DNA of 64,000 bases, taken from NCBI RefSeq assembly GCF_002723455.1, contig NZ_PDUS01000007.1, positions 518 to 64,517 of the forward strand, read 5' to 3'. The DNA comes from Pseudoalteromonas sp. 3D05 (lineage in GTDB: Bacteria; Pseudomonadota; Gammaproteobacteria; Enterobacterales; Alteromonadaceae). Every line of letters starts with the position of its first letter. The stretch's first letter is position 1. This document shows positions 17,363 to 28,312 of the stretch, in pieces. A program made the translations under genes and the position numbers. Below the pieces are notes generated by a model. That model saw only the letters and a program-made list of their open reading frames with translations, ran no database searches and had not been told where the DNA came from.

Positions 17363-17380
17363 AGCGTACACTTGTACGCT
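17363..17380. promoter_or_regulatory. probable FabR operator
   Basis: AGCGTACA-CT-TGTACGCT is an 18-bp palindrome with perfect 8-bp arms, 13 bp before the desaturase start and ~95 bp before fabR. Its position and its resemblance to the GTAC-centred sites of the FabR regulon in other gammaproteobacteria make FabR the likely ligand. Confidence 0.75.
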
Positions 17381-17475
17381 AAAATAGTATTTCATTCTCT
17401 CGCCGTCAAGTATTAGACTGGGGAATTAAGCTAAAAGTCACCATAATTTGATTTAAATTAAATCAGGAGTAGTTC

Positions 17476-18093
17476 ATGTCGGGTGTTCGCGCGCAACAAA
17501 AACAAAAAACACGACAAGCCTTAATTGAGGCGGCATTTAATCAATTAAGTGCTGATCATAGTTTTTCTAACCTCAGTTTACGTGAAGTTGCTCGTGAAGC
17601 GGGTATTGCGCCTACTTCGTTTTATCGCCACTTTAAAGATATGAATGAGCTGGGCTTGACCATGGTTGATGAAGCTGGTCTAACATTACGTCAATTGATG
17701 CGCCAAGCGCGCCGACGTATCGCTAGCGGTGGCAGTGTGATCACGACCTCCGTGGTGACTTTTATGGAGTTCATTGATAACTCAAGTAATCAGTTTAGAT
17801 TGCTTCTGAGAGAACGTTCGGGGACATCAAAAGCATTCAGAGCAGCCGTTGCCCGAGAAATAAAGCATTTTATTTTAGAGCTGGCACATTACCTTGAAAG
17901 CGAAACACCTTGTGATGCAACTCAAGCATACATTCAAGCAGAAGCAATGGTTACCCTGGTATTTAATGCAGGAGCAGAAGCCCTTGATTTGGAAGGCCAA
18001 CAACGTGATGAGTTGGTTGAGCGAGTGATTTGGCAGTTACGTTACATTACCCGCGGTGCGAGTAATTACATTAGAGACCACAATAATAGCTAA
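17476..18093 (+). CDS. fabR: TetR-family repressor of unsaturated fatty acid synthesis
   Basis: A 205-residue TetR regulator. The N-terminal helix-turn-helix ([36 protein letters not shown]) is nearly identical to Escherichia coli FabR, as is the following [29 protein letters not shown] and the [22 protein letters not shown] segment. FabR senses the ratio of unsaturated to saturated acyl thioesters and represses genes for unsaturated fatty acids. The gene is divergent from the desaturase and next to sthA, the latter an arrangement shared with enteric bacteria. Start has AGGAG upstream at 17465-17468. Confidence 0.95.
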   Translation: MSGVRAQQKQKTRQALIEAAFNQLSADHSFSNLSLREVAREAGIAPTSFYRHFKDMNELGLTMVDEAGLTLRQLMRQARRRIASGGSVITTSVVTFMEFIDNSSNQFRLLLRERSGTSKAFRAAVAREIKHFILELAHYLESETPCDATQAYIQAEAMVTLVFNAGAEALDLEGQQRDELVERVIWQLRYITRGASNYIRDHNNS

Positions 18094-18311
18094 AACTATA
18101 AATAGTTAATCTAAGCAATGACAGGTTAAGCACTAGTTTAAAAAGCTCAAAAAACTACCTTTGTGTATTATTATATCCACTTTAATTTTTAATTTGAATT
18201 ATTTATCCTTCTAGTGTTGGTTTTAATGATGTTTTGAGGTGATATTATGCTTGCTTGTGTTGTTTTGAAGTGTTAAAAATAGGCTTCACTGAACACACAC
18301 ATTTAGTAAAG

Positions 18312-18383
18312 ATGATGCAAAATACACATTTAATTACATTAAAACTAAACCTCCTGCTGCTAACGTATGTGAGCGGGCATTAG
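18312..18383 (+). CDS. leuL: leu operon leader peptide
   Basis: A 23-residue open frame starting ATG ATG at 18312/18315 and ending TAG at 18383. Seven of its codons are leucine, including four in a row (CTC CTG CTG CTA, 18351-18362). It ends 27 bp before an intrinsic terminator and 91 bp before leuA. This is the architecture of the Escherichia coli leuL attenuator: ribosomes stalling at scarce Leu-tRNA prevent terminator formation. The ribosome-binding site is weak (AAAG). No other role explains a Leu-codon run here. The stretch 18094-18311 upstream holds no gene that I can see and must contain the leu promoter. Confidence 0.85.
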   Translation: MMQNTHLITLKLNLLLLTYVSGH

Positions 18384-18410
18384 TGTATTTTCATTAAAAA
18401 ACATTAAAAG

Positions 18411-18436
18411 ACCCCGCAAAATGCGGGGTTTTTTTT
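18411..18436 (+). terminator. leu attenuator (terminator arm)
   Basis: ACCCCGC-AAAAT-GCGGGGT followed by eight T residues, placed between the leader peptide and leuA. GCGGG at 18373-18377, at the end of the leader peptide frame, is complementary to CCCGC in the 5' arm (18413-18417) and could form the competing anti-terminator. Confidence 0.85.
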
Positions 18437-18474
18437 ATCTCGCAATTAGGGTAGCTGAGAATTAAGGGTAGATT

Positions 18475-21101
<2,627 letters not shown>

Positions 21102-21111
21102 ATATTTTCAT

Positions 21112-21137
21112 AGCCGAAGCACCGTTATGCTTCGGCT
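21112..21137 (+). other. intercistronic stem-loop between leuB and leuC
   Basis: AGCCGAAGC (21112-21120) and GCTTCGGCT (21129-21137) form a perfect 9-bp stem with an 8-nt loop and no T-run. It lies between the leuB stop and the leuC ribosome-binding site and might stabilise mRNA ends or tune leuC expression. An in-frame ATG at 21127 lies in the loop/stem and is therefore an unlikely start. Confidence 0.6.
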
Positions 21138-21162
21138 CAAAACAGCATTAGGGAATGAGCAA

Positions 21163-22563
21163 GTGGCCCAAACTTTATACGACAAAATCTGGCAAGCACA
21201 TGTAGTGGCCAGTATTAATGAGCAAACCGACTTACTTTATATTGACCGTCACTTAGTGCACGAAGTAACCTCGCCGCAAGCGTTTGCAGGCCTACGTGAA
21301 AAAAATCGTAAAGTACGTTGCCCAGAAAAAACCATCGCGACCATGGATCATAATGTATCGACTAAAAGCCGATCACTTGATGCCGCGAGTGAAGTATCAA
21401 AAAACCAATTAATGGCGCTTGATGCAAACTGTAAAGAATTTGGCATTACGCTTTACGATTTAAATTCTATTAATCAAGGCATTGTGCATGTAATGGGGCC
21501 TGAGCAAGGGATTACCTTGCCTGGCACTACCATAGTCTGTGGTGATAGTCATACTTCAACGCACGGTGCATTTGGTGCATTGGCTCACGGTATTGGCACC
21601 TCTGAAGTTGAACATGTACTCGCGACGCAAACGCTACAGCAGAAAAAAGCCAAGTCATTAAAAATTCAAATTAATGGCGTTTTACGCCCAACAGTGACAG
21701 CTAAAGATTTGATCATGGCGGTGATTGGCAAGCTTGGTACCGCCGGTGGTACAGGTTATGTAGCTGAGTTTTGTGGTGAAGGCATTGAAGCACTGTCAAT
21801 GGAAGCGCGTATGACGCTGTGTAACATGAGTATTGAAATGGGCGCGAAAGCCGGTTTAATAGCTTCTGACCAAATTACGTATGATTACTTAAAAGGTCGC
21901 CCGTTTGCACCAAAAGGCGCTGATTTTGATGCCGCGGTTGCTTATTGGGAAACGCTAAAAACCGACGAAGGCGCGCAATTTGATTTAGAAGTGGAACTAG
22001 AAGCGAGTAGCATTCAACCGCAAATTACGTGGGGCACGAGCCCTGAGCAAGTAATTGGTGTGGATGAATTTATACCCGATCCAGATAAAGAATCTGATTT
22101 AATTAAAGCCGATGCAATTCGTAGTGCACTTAAATACATGGACTTAAAAGCGGGAGAAAAACTGTCATCAGCAAGCGTTGATACCGTATTTATTGGCTCA
22201 TGTACTAACAGCCGTATTGAAGATTTACGTGCAGCTGCTCATATCGTGCAAGGCAAACAAGTAGCCGCGGGTGTTGAAGCGTTAATTGTACCAGGTTCAG
22301 GCTTGGTGAAAAAACAAGCCGAAGACGAAGGCTTAGCTGATATTTTTAAAGCCGCAGGCTTTGAATGGCGCGAGCCGGGTTGTTCAATGTGCTTAGCCAT
22401 GAACGATGACCGTTTAGGTGCAGGCAAGCGCTGTGCATCTACCTCAAACCGTAATTTTGAAGGACGCCAAGGTCGCGGCGGACGTACACATTTGGTGAGC
22501 CCAGCAATGGCCGCAGCGGCAGCCATACATGGTCGTTTTGTTGATATTAGAGGAGAGGCTTAA
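21163..22563 (+). CDS. leuC: 3-isopropylmalate dehydratase, large subunit
   Basis: A 466-residue aconitase-family [4Fe-4S] subunit that, with LeuD, isomerises 2- to 3-isopropylmalate. Cluster-binding cysteines are in GSCTNSR (~347) and in CSMC (~407-410). The segment [18 protein letters not shown] near the start and TMDHNVST are typical. The start is placed at GTG 21163 because AGGGA precedes it at ~8 nt and the resulting length equals the Escherichia coli LeuC. The alternative ATG at 21127 is buried in a stem-loop. It overlaps leuD by one base (TAATG). Confidence 0.95.
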   Translation: MAQTLYDKIWQAHVVASINEQTDLLYIDRHLVHEVTSPQAFAGLREKNRKVRCPEKTIATMDHNVSTKSRSLDAASEVSKNQLMALDANCKEFGITLYDLNSINQGIVHVMGPEQGITLPGTTIVCGDSHTSTHGAFGALAHGIGTSEVEHVLATQTLQQKKAKSLKIQINGVLRPTVTAKDLIMAVIGKLGTAGGTGYVAEFCGEGIEALSMEARMTLCNMSIEMGAKAGLIASDQITYDYLKGRPFAPKGADFDAAVAYWETLKTDEGAQFDLEVELEASSIQPQITWGTSPEQVIGVDEFIPDPDKESDLIKADAIRSALKYMDLKAGEKLSSASVDTVFIGSCTNSRIEDLRAAAHIVQGKQVAAGVEALIVPGSGLVKKQAEDEGLADIFKAAGFEWREPGCSMCLAMNDDRLGAGKRCASTSNRNFEGRQGRGGRTHLVSPAMAAAAAIHGRFVDIRGEA

Positions 22564-23162
22564 TGAGCACTTATTTTAGCGGCTTAATGGCCCCACTAGA
22601 TAAAAACAACGTTGATACTGACCAAATTATTCCTAAGCAGTTCTTAACATCAACCAGCCGTGACGGCTTTGATGCAGCACTGTTTTACGATTGGCGCTAT
22701 TTAGATAACGGCGAGCCAAACCCGGAGTTTATTTTAAACCGCCCCTGCTACCAAGGCGCGCAAATTTTGTTAACGCGCGATAACTTTGGTTGTGGCTCAT
22801 CACGTGAGCATGCACCGTGGGCACTTAAACAATACGGTTTTGAAGTGATTTTGGCAGAAAGCTTTGCTGATATTTTCTTTAATAACTGCGGTAATAACCA
22901 AATGCTTGCGATTGCATTACCAGCGCAAACATTGGAAGACTTATTTGTACTGAGTGAACAGCACGACGATATTCATATCGACATCGATCTTGAAAATCAA
23001 ATGCTTACCAGTAACAAGTTTGCACCAATCAGTTTTGATATCCGTAAAGATGTAAAAGAGCGCTTATTAAGTGGCTTAGATTTTATCGGCGTGACCGAAA
23101 CCCTAAACCCACAAATCGGCGCCTTTGAAGCAAAGCTTAACGCCGAGCGCCCTTGGCAGTAG
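22563..23162 (+). CDS. leuD: 3-isopropylmalate dehydratase, small subunit
   Basis: A 199-residue swivel-domain subunit that completes isopropylmalate isomerase with LeuC. NVDTDQIIPKQFL near the N-terminus and the active-site loop NFGCGSSREHAPWAL (~77) are diagnostic, followed by ESFADIFFNNCGNNQ. It is the last gene of leuABCD; its start shares a base with the leuC stop and a terminator follows at 23187. Confidence 0.97.
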   Translation: MSTYFSGLMAPLDKNNVDTDQIIPKQFLTSTSRDGFDAALFYDWRYLDNGEPNPEFILNRPCYQGAQILLTRDNFGCGSSREHAPWALKQYGFEVILAESFADIFFNNCGNNQMLAIALPAQTLEDLFVLSEQHDDIHIDIDLENQMLTSNKFAPISFDIRKDVKERLLSGLDFIGVTETLNPQIGAFEAKLNAERPWQ

Positions 23163-23186
23163 AGGTTTAAAAGTTATTAAACAATG

Positions 23187-23210
23187 AACGCGGCGAAAGT
23201 CGCGTTTTTT
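23187..23210 (+). terminator. terminator of leuABCD
   Basis: AACGCGGC-GAAA-GTCGCGTT (one mispair) followed by six T residues, 25 bp after leuD. A second terminator of very similar sequence lies behind the next gene at 25563. Confidence 0.8.
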
Positions 23211-23300
23211 GTGAGTCAAGGAATTAATTTACAGCATTACATTTTTTTATTTTATGGGTACAATTCACAATATACTAATGATAAAAATCAGGTGAATTAC

Positions 23301-25550
23301 GTGAATTGTAAGTTGCAAAGAAATTTTTGGGCGCTTTTAGTCGCTGCTTTAATGATTGCTGGGTGTGGTGGTAGTGGAGGTGGCGCAGAAACTCCCGTTG
23401 AGCAGTCATTAACGGTTTCAATAGATGGTCCAGATAGTGTATCGGAGGATGACGGGTTTACCTTACAAGCCAATATAAATAAAAGTGGTACTGATGTTGT
23501 GGTGCATTGGTATGACTCTGGAAGAAGCCTCATCAGTGAAGAGGCTACATTGAACATAGAGCCATTCGATGTAACAGAGGATACCTCTGCGGTGTATAAA
23601 TTGTACGTTGCTCATAATGGGCAAGAAGTTGAGATTGAACATACAATTGAGGTAAAACACCGTATTAATGTTGAAAAGAAACCAAAAGATGCAGCAAAAA
23701 CAGTTTTGTTAATACAAAATTTGTTACTAGAAGAAGCGCAAACTTTTAGTAATCAGCTATTAGCAAAGCTTGATGGAGAAGATATAGAGCTCGACAAAGT
23801 GTGTGAAAACGGGGGCTTATATACACTTTCATATCTGGATAATGATGATTCCAGCACTATTACAGGAGGGGATATATTGCAGCAATCTTTTCAGGATTGC
23901 TCGGATAATTATCGGAATGCATTAAGTGGCCTCAGAGTAGTCACGATTTTAGACGCTGATTTACAAAATGGCATCATTGAGTTTAGTGTCAATAATGATG
24001 ATATTAAAACCTTGGAAAGTACTTACTCATATAATGAGCTAATGACGTTTAAGGGAAGTTACTCAACTCGCTTTGCATATTCGCCGAGCACTCGAACCAT
24101 TGCTATAGCTGTAAATGAAAAACTTAAAGGAAAAGCTTTAAAGCCATTTAGTTATGATGAAACTTTTTATCATGTCAACATTAAAGAATTAACGATAGAG
24201 AAGGTAATTGACTTTGATACAGCAACATACAGCATAAAAACAAATGGTACTGTTGATGATACAAATTTGAATGGTGAATTCAGCTTTTCTCAAGAAGAGG
24301 CTTGGTATGGGTATTTTATGGAATATCCACATAAGGGCTCTATTAAAGTTAGCTCAGAAAAAGAGTCGATACTACTAGCCAGTAATTTTGTTTCAGATTC
24401 TGATAAGTTAAACATTAGCTATGGTGAAGAACAGCTCCAGCTTCATTGGTCCACCTTCCTTCCCGAAGCTATGTCTACGTTTAATATGTATAACAATATC
24501 AGAGCATTTCGTGCAGATAATTTTGATCGAGTACTTGATCCTGGAAGTGTTAATAATAATTCAGTTCAGTTGGATGGCCCCGTACCTCTAATTTTTTCAA
24601 GAGCTGTAGCAGCTGACACTTCTGCTTCTGTACATTTCCAAACTCAATCAGGGTACGACTATATCAATATTCCTGGTAGAGTTGAGGTTGCTGGCGCGTT
24701 AATAAATATTTACCCAGAACAGCCATTAAAGGCTGATACAGACTATGATTTACAGGTTTCGGGTATTACAAGTGTCACAGGGCAAGAGCATGATTGGATA
24801 TTTTTAGATATAAAAACAACAGATAGTATTATTCCTAATTTAACAAGCTCCAATTATTTCTATCAAGACAATCAATATCCTACGTTGAGTATTGAGGACA
24901 GTATTTTAAATAAAGGGCAGGCTCTATCTTATCAATGGGTTGATTTAAATGGTGTAGGCATTGAATTTGATGACGAAAATGCAGTTTCTACAAGTTTTAG
25001 TTTACCAGAAGGAATTAAATCAGATATCACCGTTGAAGTGATACTTACTAATGACTTAGGCGATCTTGCAAAGGAAAGAATAACTTTACAGTATTTGCCT
25101 TACTCAGGAACGTATCTTTTTATAGATGGCATAAAAGATGATTATGTTAGCTTAGGGAAGAAGATCATAAAGACGCAGGAAAAAGGTAATTTCTCTGTGT
25201 CGCGTGATTCAAATAATCAATCTCATTTAGAATTTACTTTTGAAAGTGATGAAAGCAGTTGGAGTTTAAATCTAAAAGCCCCTGGTGATGCAAGCTTGTC
25301 TGTTGGAGAGTATTTAAATGCTACCCGTTACCCTTTTCAAGGTGAATCGTCGGCAGGTTTAGATCTCTCTGGGGAGCATCGAGGGTGTGGTAGGCTTTAT
25401 GGGCAATTTGAGATTTTTGAGTTAGAAGAAAATGCTAAAAATGAAATCCAAAAATTGGCTGTAAATATTAAGCAGAGTTGTGAGAGCAGTGAATCTCCAG
25501 AATTAAAGGGCTATATCCGATTTAATTCAGCAGTGCCTTTGAATCCATAA
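23301..25550 (+). CDS. large surface lipoprotein with Ig-like segments
   Basis: A 749-residue lipoprotein. The signal peptide ends IAGCGGSGGG, a lipobox followed by a glycine linker typical of marine gammaproteobacterial surface lipoproteins. Residues ~30-115 look like an Ig-like domain (VSIDGPDSVSEDDGFTLQANI), and later parts (about residues 420-510) resemble a bacterial Ig-like segment with DTDYDLQVSGITSV. The rest is beta-rich and unrecognised. The start GTG at 23301 has AGGTGA upstream; an ATG at 23184 in frame would lie in the leu terminator. Composition is more AT-rich than leuABCD. Function unknown; an adhesin-like or structural surface role is a guess. Confidence 0.7.
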   Translation: MNCKLQRNFWALLVAALMIAGCGGSGGGAETPVEQSLTVSIDGPDSVSEDDGFTLQANINKSGTDVVVHWYDSGRSLISEEATLNIEPFDVTEDTSAVYKLYVAHNGQEVEIEHTIEVKHRINVEKKPKDAAKTVLLIQNLLLEEAQTFSNQLLAKLDGEDIELDKVCENGGLYTLSYLDNDDSSTITGGDILQQSFQDCSDNYRNALSGLRVVTILDADLQNGIIEFSVNNDDIKTLESTYSYNELMTFKGSYSTRFAYSPSTRTIAIAVNEKLKGKALKPFSYDETFYHVNIKELTIEKVIDFDTATYSIKTNGTVDDTNLNGEFSFSQEEAWYGYFMEYPHKGSIKVSSEKESILLASNFVSDSDKLNISYGEEQLQLHWSTFLPEAMSTFNMYNNIRAFRADNFDRVLDPGSVNNNSVQLDGPVPLIFSRAVAADTSASVHFQTQSGYDYINIPGRVEVAGALINIYPEQPLKADTDYDLQVSGITSVTGQEHDWIFLDIKTTDSIIPNLTSSNYFYQDNQYPTLSIEDSILNKGQALSYQWVDLNGVGIEFDDENAVSTSFSLPEGIKSDITVEVILTNDLGDLAKERITLQYLPYSGTYLFIDGIKDDYVSLGKKIIKTQEKGNFSVSRDSNNQSHLEFTFESDESSWSLNLKAPGDASLSVGEYLNATRYPFQGESSAGLDLSGEHRGCGRLYGQFEIFELEENAKNEIQKLAVNIKQSCESSESPELKGYIRFNSAVPLNP

Positions 25551-25562
25551 TTATAAATAATG

Positions 25563-25589
25563 AAACGCGGCTCAGGCCGCGTTTTTTTG
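25563..25589 (+). terminator. terminator after the large lipoprotein gene
   Basis: AAACGCGGC-TCAG-GCCGCGTTT, a perfect 9-bp stem followed by a T run. It may also stop the convergent gene at 25593. Confidence 0.85.
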
Positions 25590-25592
25590 TGG

Positions 25593-25904
25593 TTAATACA
25601 TATAAGCAATCGTCAAACCTAGTACTGCAAGTGCAAAGCAAATAGTCATACTAATAGTTTTAAGCTTTTTAAATTGGCTAATTTTTGGGTCATCTAGGGT
25701 TGAGAACATACCACTTTTTAGTGATTCATTTAAGTTAGCAGCAATAGCGGAGCGCGAAGTATCGCCTAGTGTATTTTTCGCTAATTGTTCCCATTGAGTT
25801 GGGTATGTCTGCTCTAAGTAAGTCAGTAATGCGTTATATTTTCGGTTTTGTATAATGAATAGCGCATAAATTAAAATGAACGCCAACAAAGGGTAGTTTT
25901 CCAT
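25593..25904 (-). CDS. small two-helix membrane protein
   Basis: A 103-residue protein with a hydrophobic helix at each end (about residues 5-19 and 82-102) around a polar middle of ~60 residues, the topology of UspB-like proteins, though I see no sequence identity that would support that name. It contains LEQTYPTQWEQLAKN in the soluble part. It is convergent with the large lipoprotein gene and has its own upstream region of ~180 bp. Function unknown. Confidence 0.6.
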   Translation of the reverse strand: MENYPLLAFILIYALFIIQNRKYNALLTYLEQTYPTQWEQLAKNTLGDTSRSAIAANLNESLKSGMFSTLDDPKISQFKKLKTISMTICFALAVLGLTIAYMY

Positions 25905-26085
25905 CTCATCACTCTCAATTTATTTCTTATAAAACATAAGTTTTTACATCCAAGCGCAAGTGCTGAAGCCTTCTTTTAACTATCGCTGATAGGCTAACTT
26001 ATATCTTAATGGCCATTCACCGCGATTACTTCCTTTGCTTTTATAAAAACGCTAAGCTAGGACTTTATATTTTTAGGAACATGCT

Positions 26086-26694
26086 ATGAAATTATTAACT
26101 GCTGCGACTTTATTGTTGGCATCTACCGCGGCATTTGCGCGCCCTGCGCCTTTGGTGTCTATTCCAAGCCATGATGGCTTTTTTGACAATATAGCCGCTC
26201 ATTGTGGTAAAGCGTATGAAGGTAAAGTTACGGTTGATAATGCTGCTGGTCCTAGCTCGTTTGCGGGTAAAAAGCTGGTTATGCATGTTCGCCGTTGTGA
26301 TGAGCGAGAGCTTCAAGTCCCGTTTCATGTTGGCGATGATGCGTCACGTACGTGGATCATCACAAAAACAGGCAGTGGTTTGAGCTTAAAGCACGATCAT
26401 CGCCATAAAGACGGCACTGATGATGTATCAACTATGTATGGTGGTCATACGGTTGATGCGGGCTTTGAAAGCGTGCAGTCATTTCCTGCAGATCAATATT
26501 CAAAAGAATTGTTTGTGAGCCAAGGTATACCGCAATCAATGGGTAATACGTGGCAGATGTATATTTACCCTGAAAAATTTACTTATCGCTTGATTCGTCA
26601 AGGCCGTGAGTTCCGCGTTGATTTTGATTTAACTAAACCAATTACACCACCTGCTGCGCCTTGGGGCTATAAAGACTCAAAAAGTAAAAATTAA
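26086..26694 (+). CDS. exported protein of unknown function
   Basis: A 202-residue protein with a clear signal peptide cut after AFA (residue ~18). The mature part begins RPAPLVSIPSHDGFFDNIAAHCGKAYEGKV and contains two cysteines (AAHCGKA and VRRCDERE) and a His-rich stretch LKHDHRHKDGTDDVSTMYGG that could bind a metal. I recognise no named domain. Start has AGGAAC upstream. Its stop codon overlaps the stop of the convergent gene at 26691 within the palindrome TTAA. Confidence 0.65.
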   Translation: MKLLTAATLLLASTAAFARPAPLVSIPSHDGFFDNIAAHCGKAYEGKVTVDNAAGPSSFAGKKLVMHVRRCDERELQVPFHVGDDASRTWIITKTGSGLSLKHDHRHKDGTDDVSTMYGGHTVDAGFESVQSFPADQYSKELFVSQGIPQSMGNTWQMYIYPEKFTYRLIRQGREFRVDFDLTKPITPPAAPWGYKDSKSKN

Positions 26695-27062
26695 TCTTTT
26701 GTGGGTTCTGTCTCACATTGCAGTAATACTGTTAAAGGTGGCTGATAGGGGCGAGGTTTGCTAGGGAAGCGCTCATACTCTTGTACGCCATCAGTCACTT
26801 TTAACATAAAAGAGCTGCCCTTACATAAGCGCTGAGCATGGCGTAGTAAAAACACAGATTGTTTTTGGAAGTGCTGATAGCTGTCTGATTGTATTTCGAG
26901 GCGATAGTTATTATCGTCAATTTGAGTTTGGTGATAATGCACTTCATGATCAAAATCATAGCGCTTTTCGGTTTTGCCAACCTCTGCGTGTGTCACGGCA
27001 CAACTTACCAATAGCATTAAACTACCGCTTAATTTTAAGTTCCGTGCTATCTTTCCTCTCAT
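26691..27062 (-). CDS. small exported protein of unknown function
   Basis: A 123-residue protein with a basic N-terminus and a hydrophobic signal ending near THA-EV (residue ~26); SCAV within it is not followed by a good lipobox, so plain secretion is more likely. The mature domain (~97 residues) has two cysteines (RLCKGSS, LLQCETE) that could form a disulfide. No recognised family. It is divergent from the TerB-like gene and shares its stop tetranucleotide with the convergent gene. Confidence 0.55.
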   Translation of the reverse strand: MRGKIARNLKLSGSLMLLVSCAVTHAEVGKTEKRYDFDHEVHYHQTQIDDNNYRLEIQSDSYQHFQKQSVFLLRHAQRLCKGSSFMLKVTDGVQEYERFPSKPRPYQPPLTVLLQCETEPTKD

Positions 27063-27153
27063 AAACCTTACACTCCATTATTGTATTGCGTCGGCGATTT
27101 AACTACAGTGGTAAATCATGATCTAAGTCTAACACCCAAAAAGGGAAAATGTG

Positions 27154-27597
27154 ATGTTCAAACAAATAAAACAGCTATTTTCAACTTTTAATGAACAGCC
27201 AACTCAGATGCAAGAACATGATCTGAAAACGGCTGTAGCGGCACTATTGATTGAAGTAATGCGCGCTGATACCCAGCAGCAGGACGATGAACTTAAAACG
27301 TTAACTTTCACACTTAAAAAGTATTTTCAGTTAACGGATGAAGAAGTTGATGAGCTTATGCAAAGTGCGGGTAAAAGCTTAGATGAAGCGATTGACTACT
27401 TTCAGTTTTCTAAACAAATTAATAATCAGTGCAGCGCGCAGCAGCGCATAGATATCGTGGAGTTATTATGGCGATTAGCGTATGCCGATGGTGAGTTAGA
27501 CCCACAAGAAGAGTATGTTATTCGCAGGGTAGCAAACTTATTATATGTTACCCATGAGGATTTTATCGCTGCTAAGTTAGCAGCGACCAAAATTTAG
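27154..27597 (+). CDS. TerB-like protein
   Basis: A 147-residue helical protein of the TerB (tellurite-resistance TerB) fold. The landmark LAYADGELDPQEEYVIRRVANLL near the C-terminus and the earlier AVAALLIEVMRADTQQQDDELKTL each have the acidic pattern by which TerB binds metals. It stands alone, without other ter genes, so tellurite resistance should not be assumed. Start ATG 27154 is preferred to GTG 27151 because AGGGA lies at suitable distance. It converges with the FMN reductase with only 3 bp between stops. Confidence 0.75.
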   Translation: MFKQIKQLFSTFNEQPTQMQEHDLKTAVAALLIEVMRADTQQQDDELKTLTFTLKKYFQLTDEEVDELMQSAGKSLDEAIDYFQFSKQINNQCSAQQRIDIVELLWRLAYADGELDPQEEYVIRRVANLLYVTHEDFIAAKLAATKI

Positions 27598-27600
27598 CAA

Positions 27601-28170
27601 TTACTTGTTTAGTTTGCTGGCAACGCTTACTAACTGCTGTGCAAGGCCGGCTATTTTTTCTGCTGTAGCAGGGTCATTAATGCGGCCATTTTCATCAAGT
27701 ACAGTGTGGATGGCTGGCACTGCAAGTTGGTCAGCCAGCACTAAGCTACCGATACCCGATAGAATATCGCGAACATGGTTTAATCCGCGCAGACCACCTA
27801 AACCACCAGGCGAAGAGGCATAAAGCGCAGTTACTTTATTACGAAATGCAGGCACTGCACCTTGCTCTGTACGTGATGCCCAGTCAATAGCGTTTTTAAG
27901 TACGGCGGTAATCGAACCGTTATATTCAGGACTTGCAAGCAAAATACCATCTGCAGCACGTAGTTTGTCTTTCAAAAGCTGTGCGCCCTGTGGTGTACCT
28001 TGTGCTTCAATATCTTCATCGAACATTGGTAAATTTAAATCAGCTAATTTAAGCACTTCAACTTCTGCACCGCTTTCTAGTGCAAAGCGGGCTGCTTCAT
28101 TAATCAATTTTTGGTTAAAGCTGTCTTTACGTAAGCTGCCTGCTAAGGCAATAATTTTTGGTGCAGTCAT
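27601..28170 (-). CDS. NAD(P)H-dependent FMN reductase (flavodoxin-like)
   Basis: A 189-residue flavodoxin-fold reductase. The FMN phosphate loop GSLRKDSFNQKL (~11) and the isoalloxazine-contacting SPEYNGSITAVLKNAIDW (~80) are both diagnostic of the ChrR/SsuE-like NADPH-dependent FMN reductase family; SSPGGLGG is the third FMN-contact loop. Such enzymes reduce quinones, flavins or metals. The gene is divergent from a LysR regulator with a perfect palindrome between them, so it is probably a target of that regulator. Confidence 0.9.
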   Translation of the reverse strand: MTAPKIIALAGSLRKDSFNQKLINEAARFALESGAEVEVLKLADLNLPMFDEDIEAQGTPQGAQLLKDKLRAADGILLASPEYNGSITAVLKNAIDWASRTEQGAVPAFRNKVTALYASSPGGLGGLRGLNHVRDILSGIGSLVLADQLAVPAIHTVLDENGRINDPATAEKIAGLAQQLVSVASKLNK

Positions 28171-28277
28171 GGTGTTCGCCTTAATGTTATTTAGTTAACC
28201 CGAGTTCAGGTTAGTTTGTCTGTTAGTTACTTTAGCAAATATTTACTTGCAGAAAAGCCAAATAAACGCAAAACTTA

Positions 28278-28293
28278 TGTGCATATATGCACA
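28278..28293. promoter_or_regulatory. palindromic operator, probably for the LysR regulator
   Basis: TGTGCATATATGCACA is a perfect 16-bp palindrome in the ~140-bp divergent region between the FMN reductase and LysR genes, 20 bp before the lysR start. It contains the T-N11-A spacing expected for LysR-type boxes. Confidence 0.6.
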
Positions 28294-28312
28294 GTTAAAA
28301 TTATGAGTAAGC

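Noticed and set aside
23184..23300. 39-codon N-terminal extension of the large lipoprotein
   Set aside because: Its ATG lies in the leu terminator; the signal peptide starts at the GTG at 23301 behind AGGTGA.
25593..25904. Universal stress protein UspB
   Set aside because: Similar two-helix topology, but no sequence motifs of UspB are visible.
27154..27597. Tellurite resistance locus
   Set aside because: A lone TerB-fold protein without terC/D/Z neighbours does not support it.
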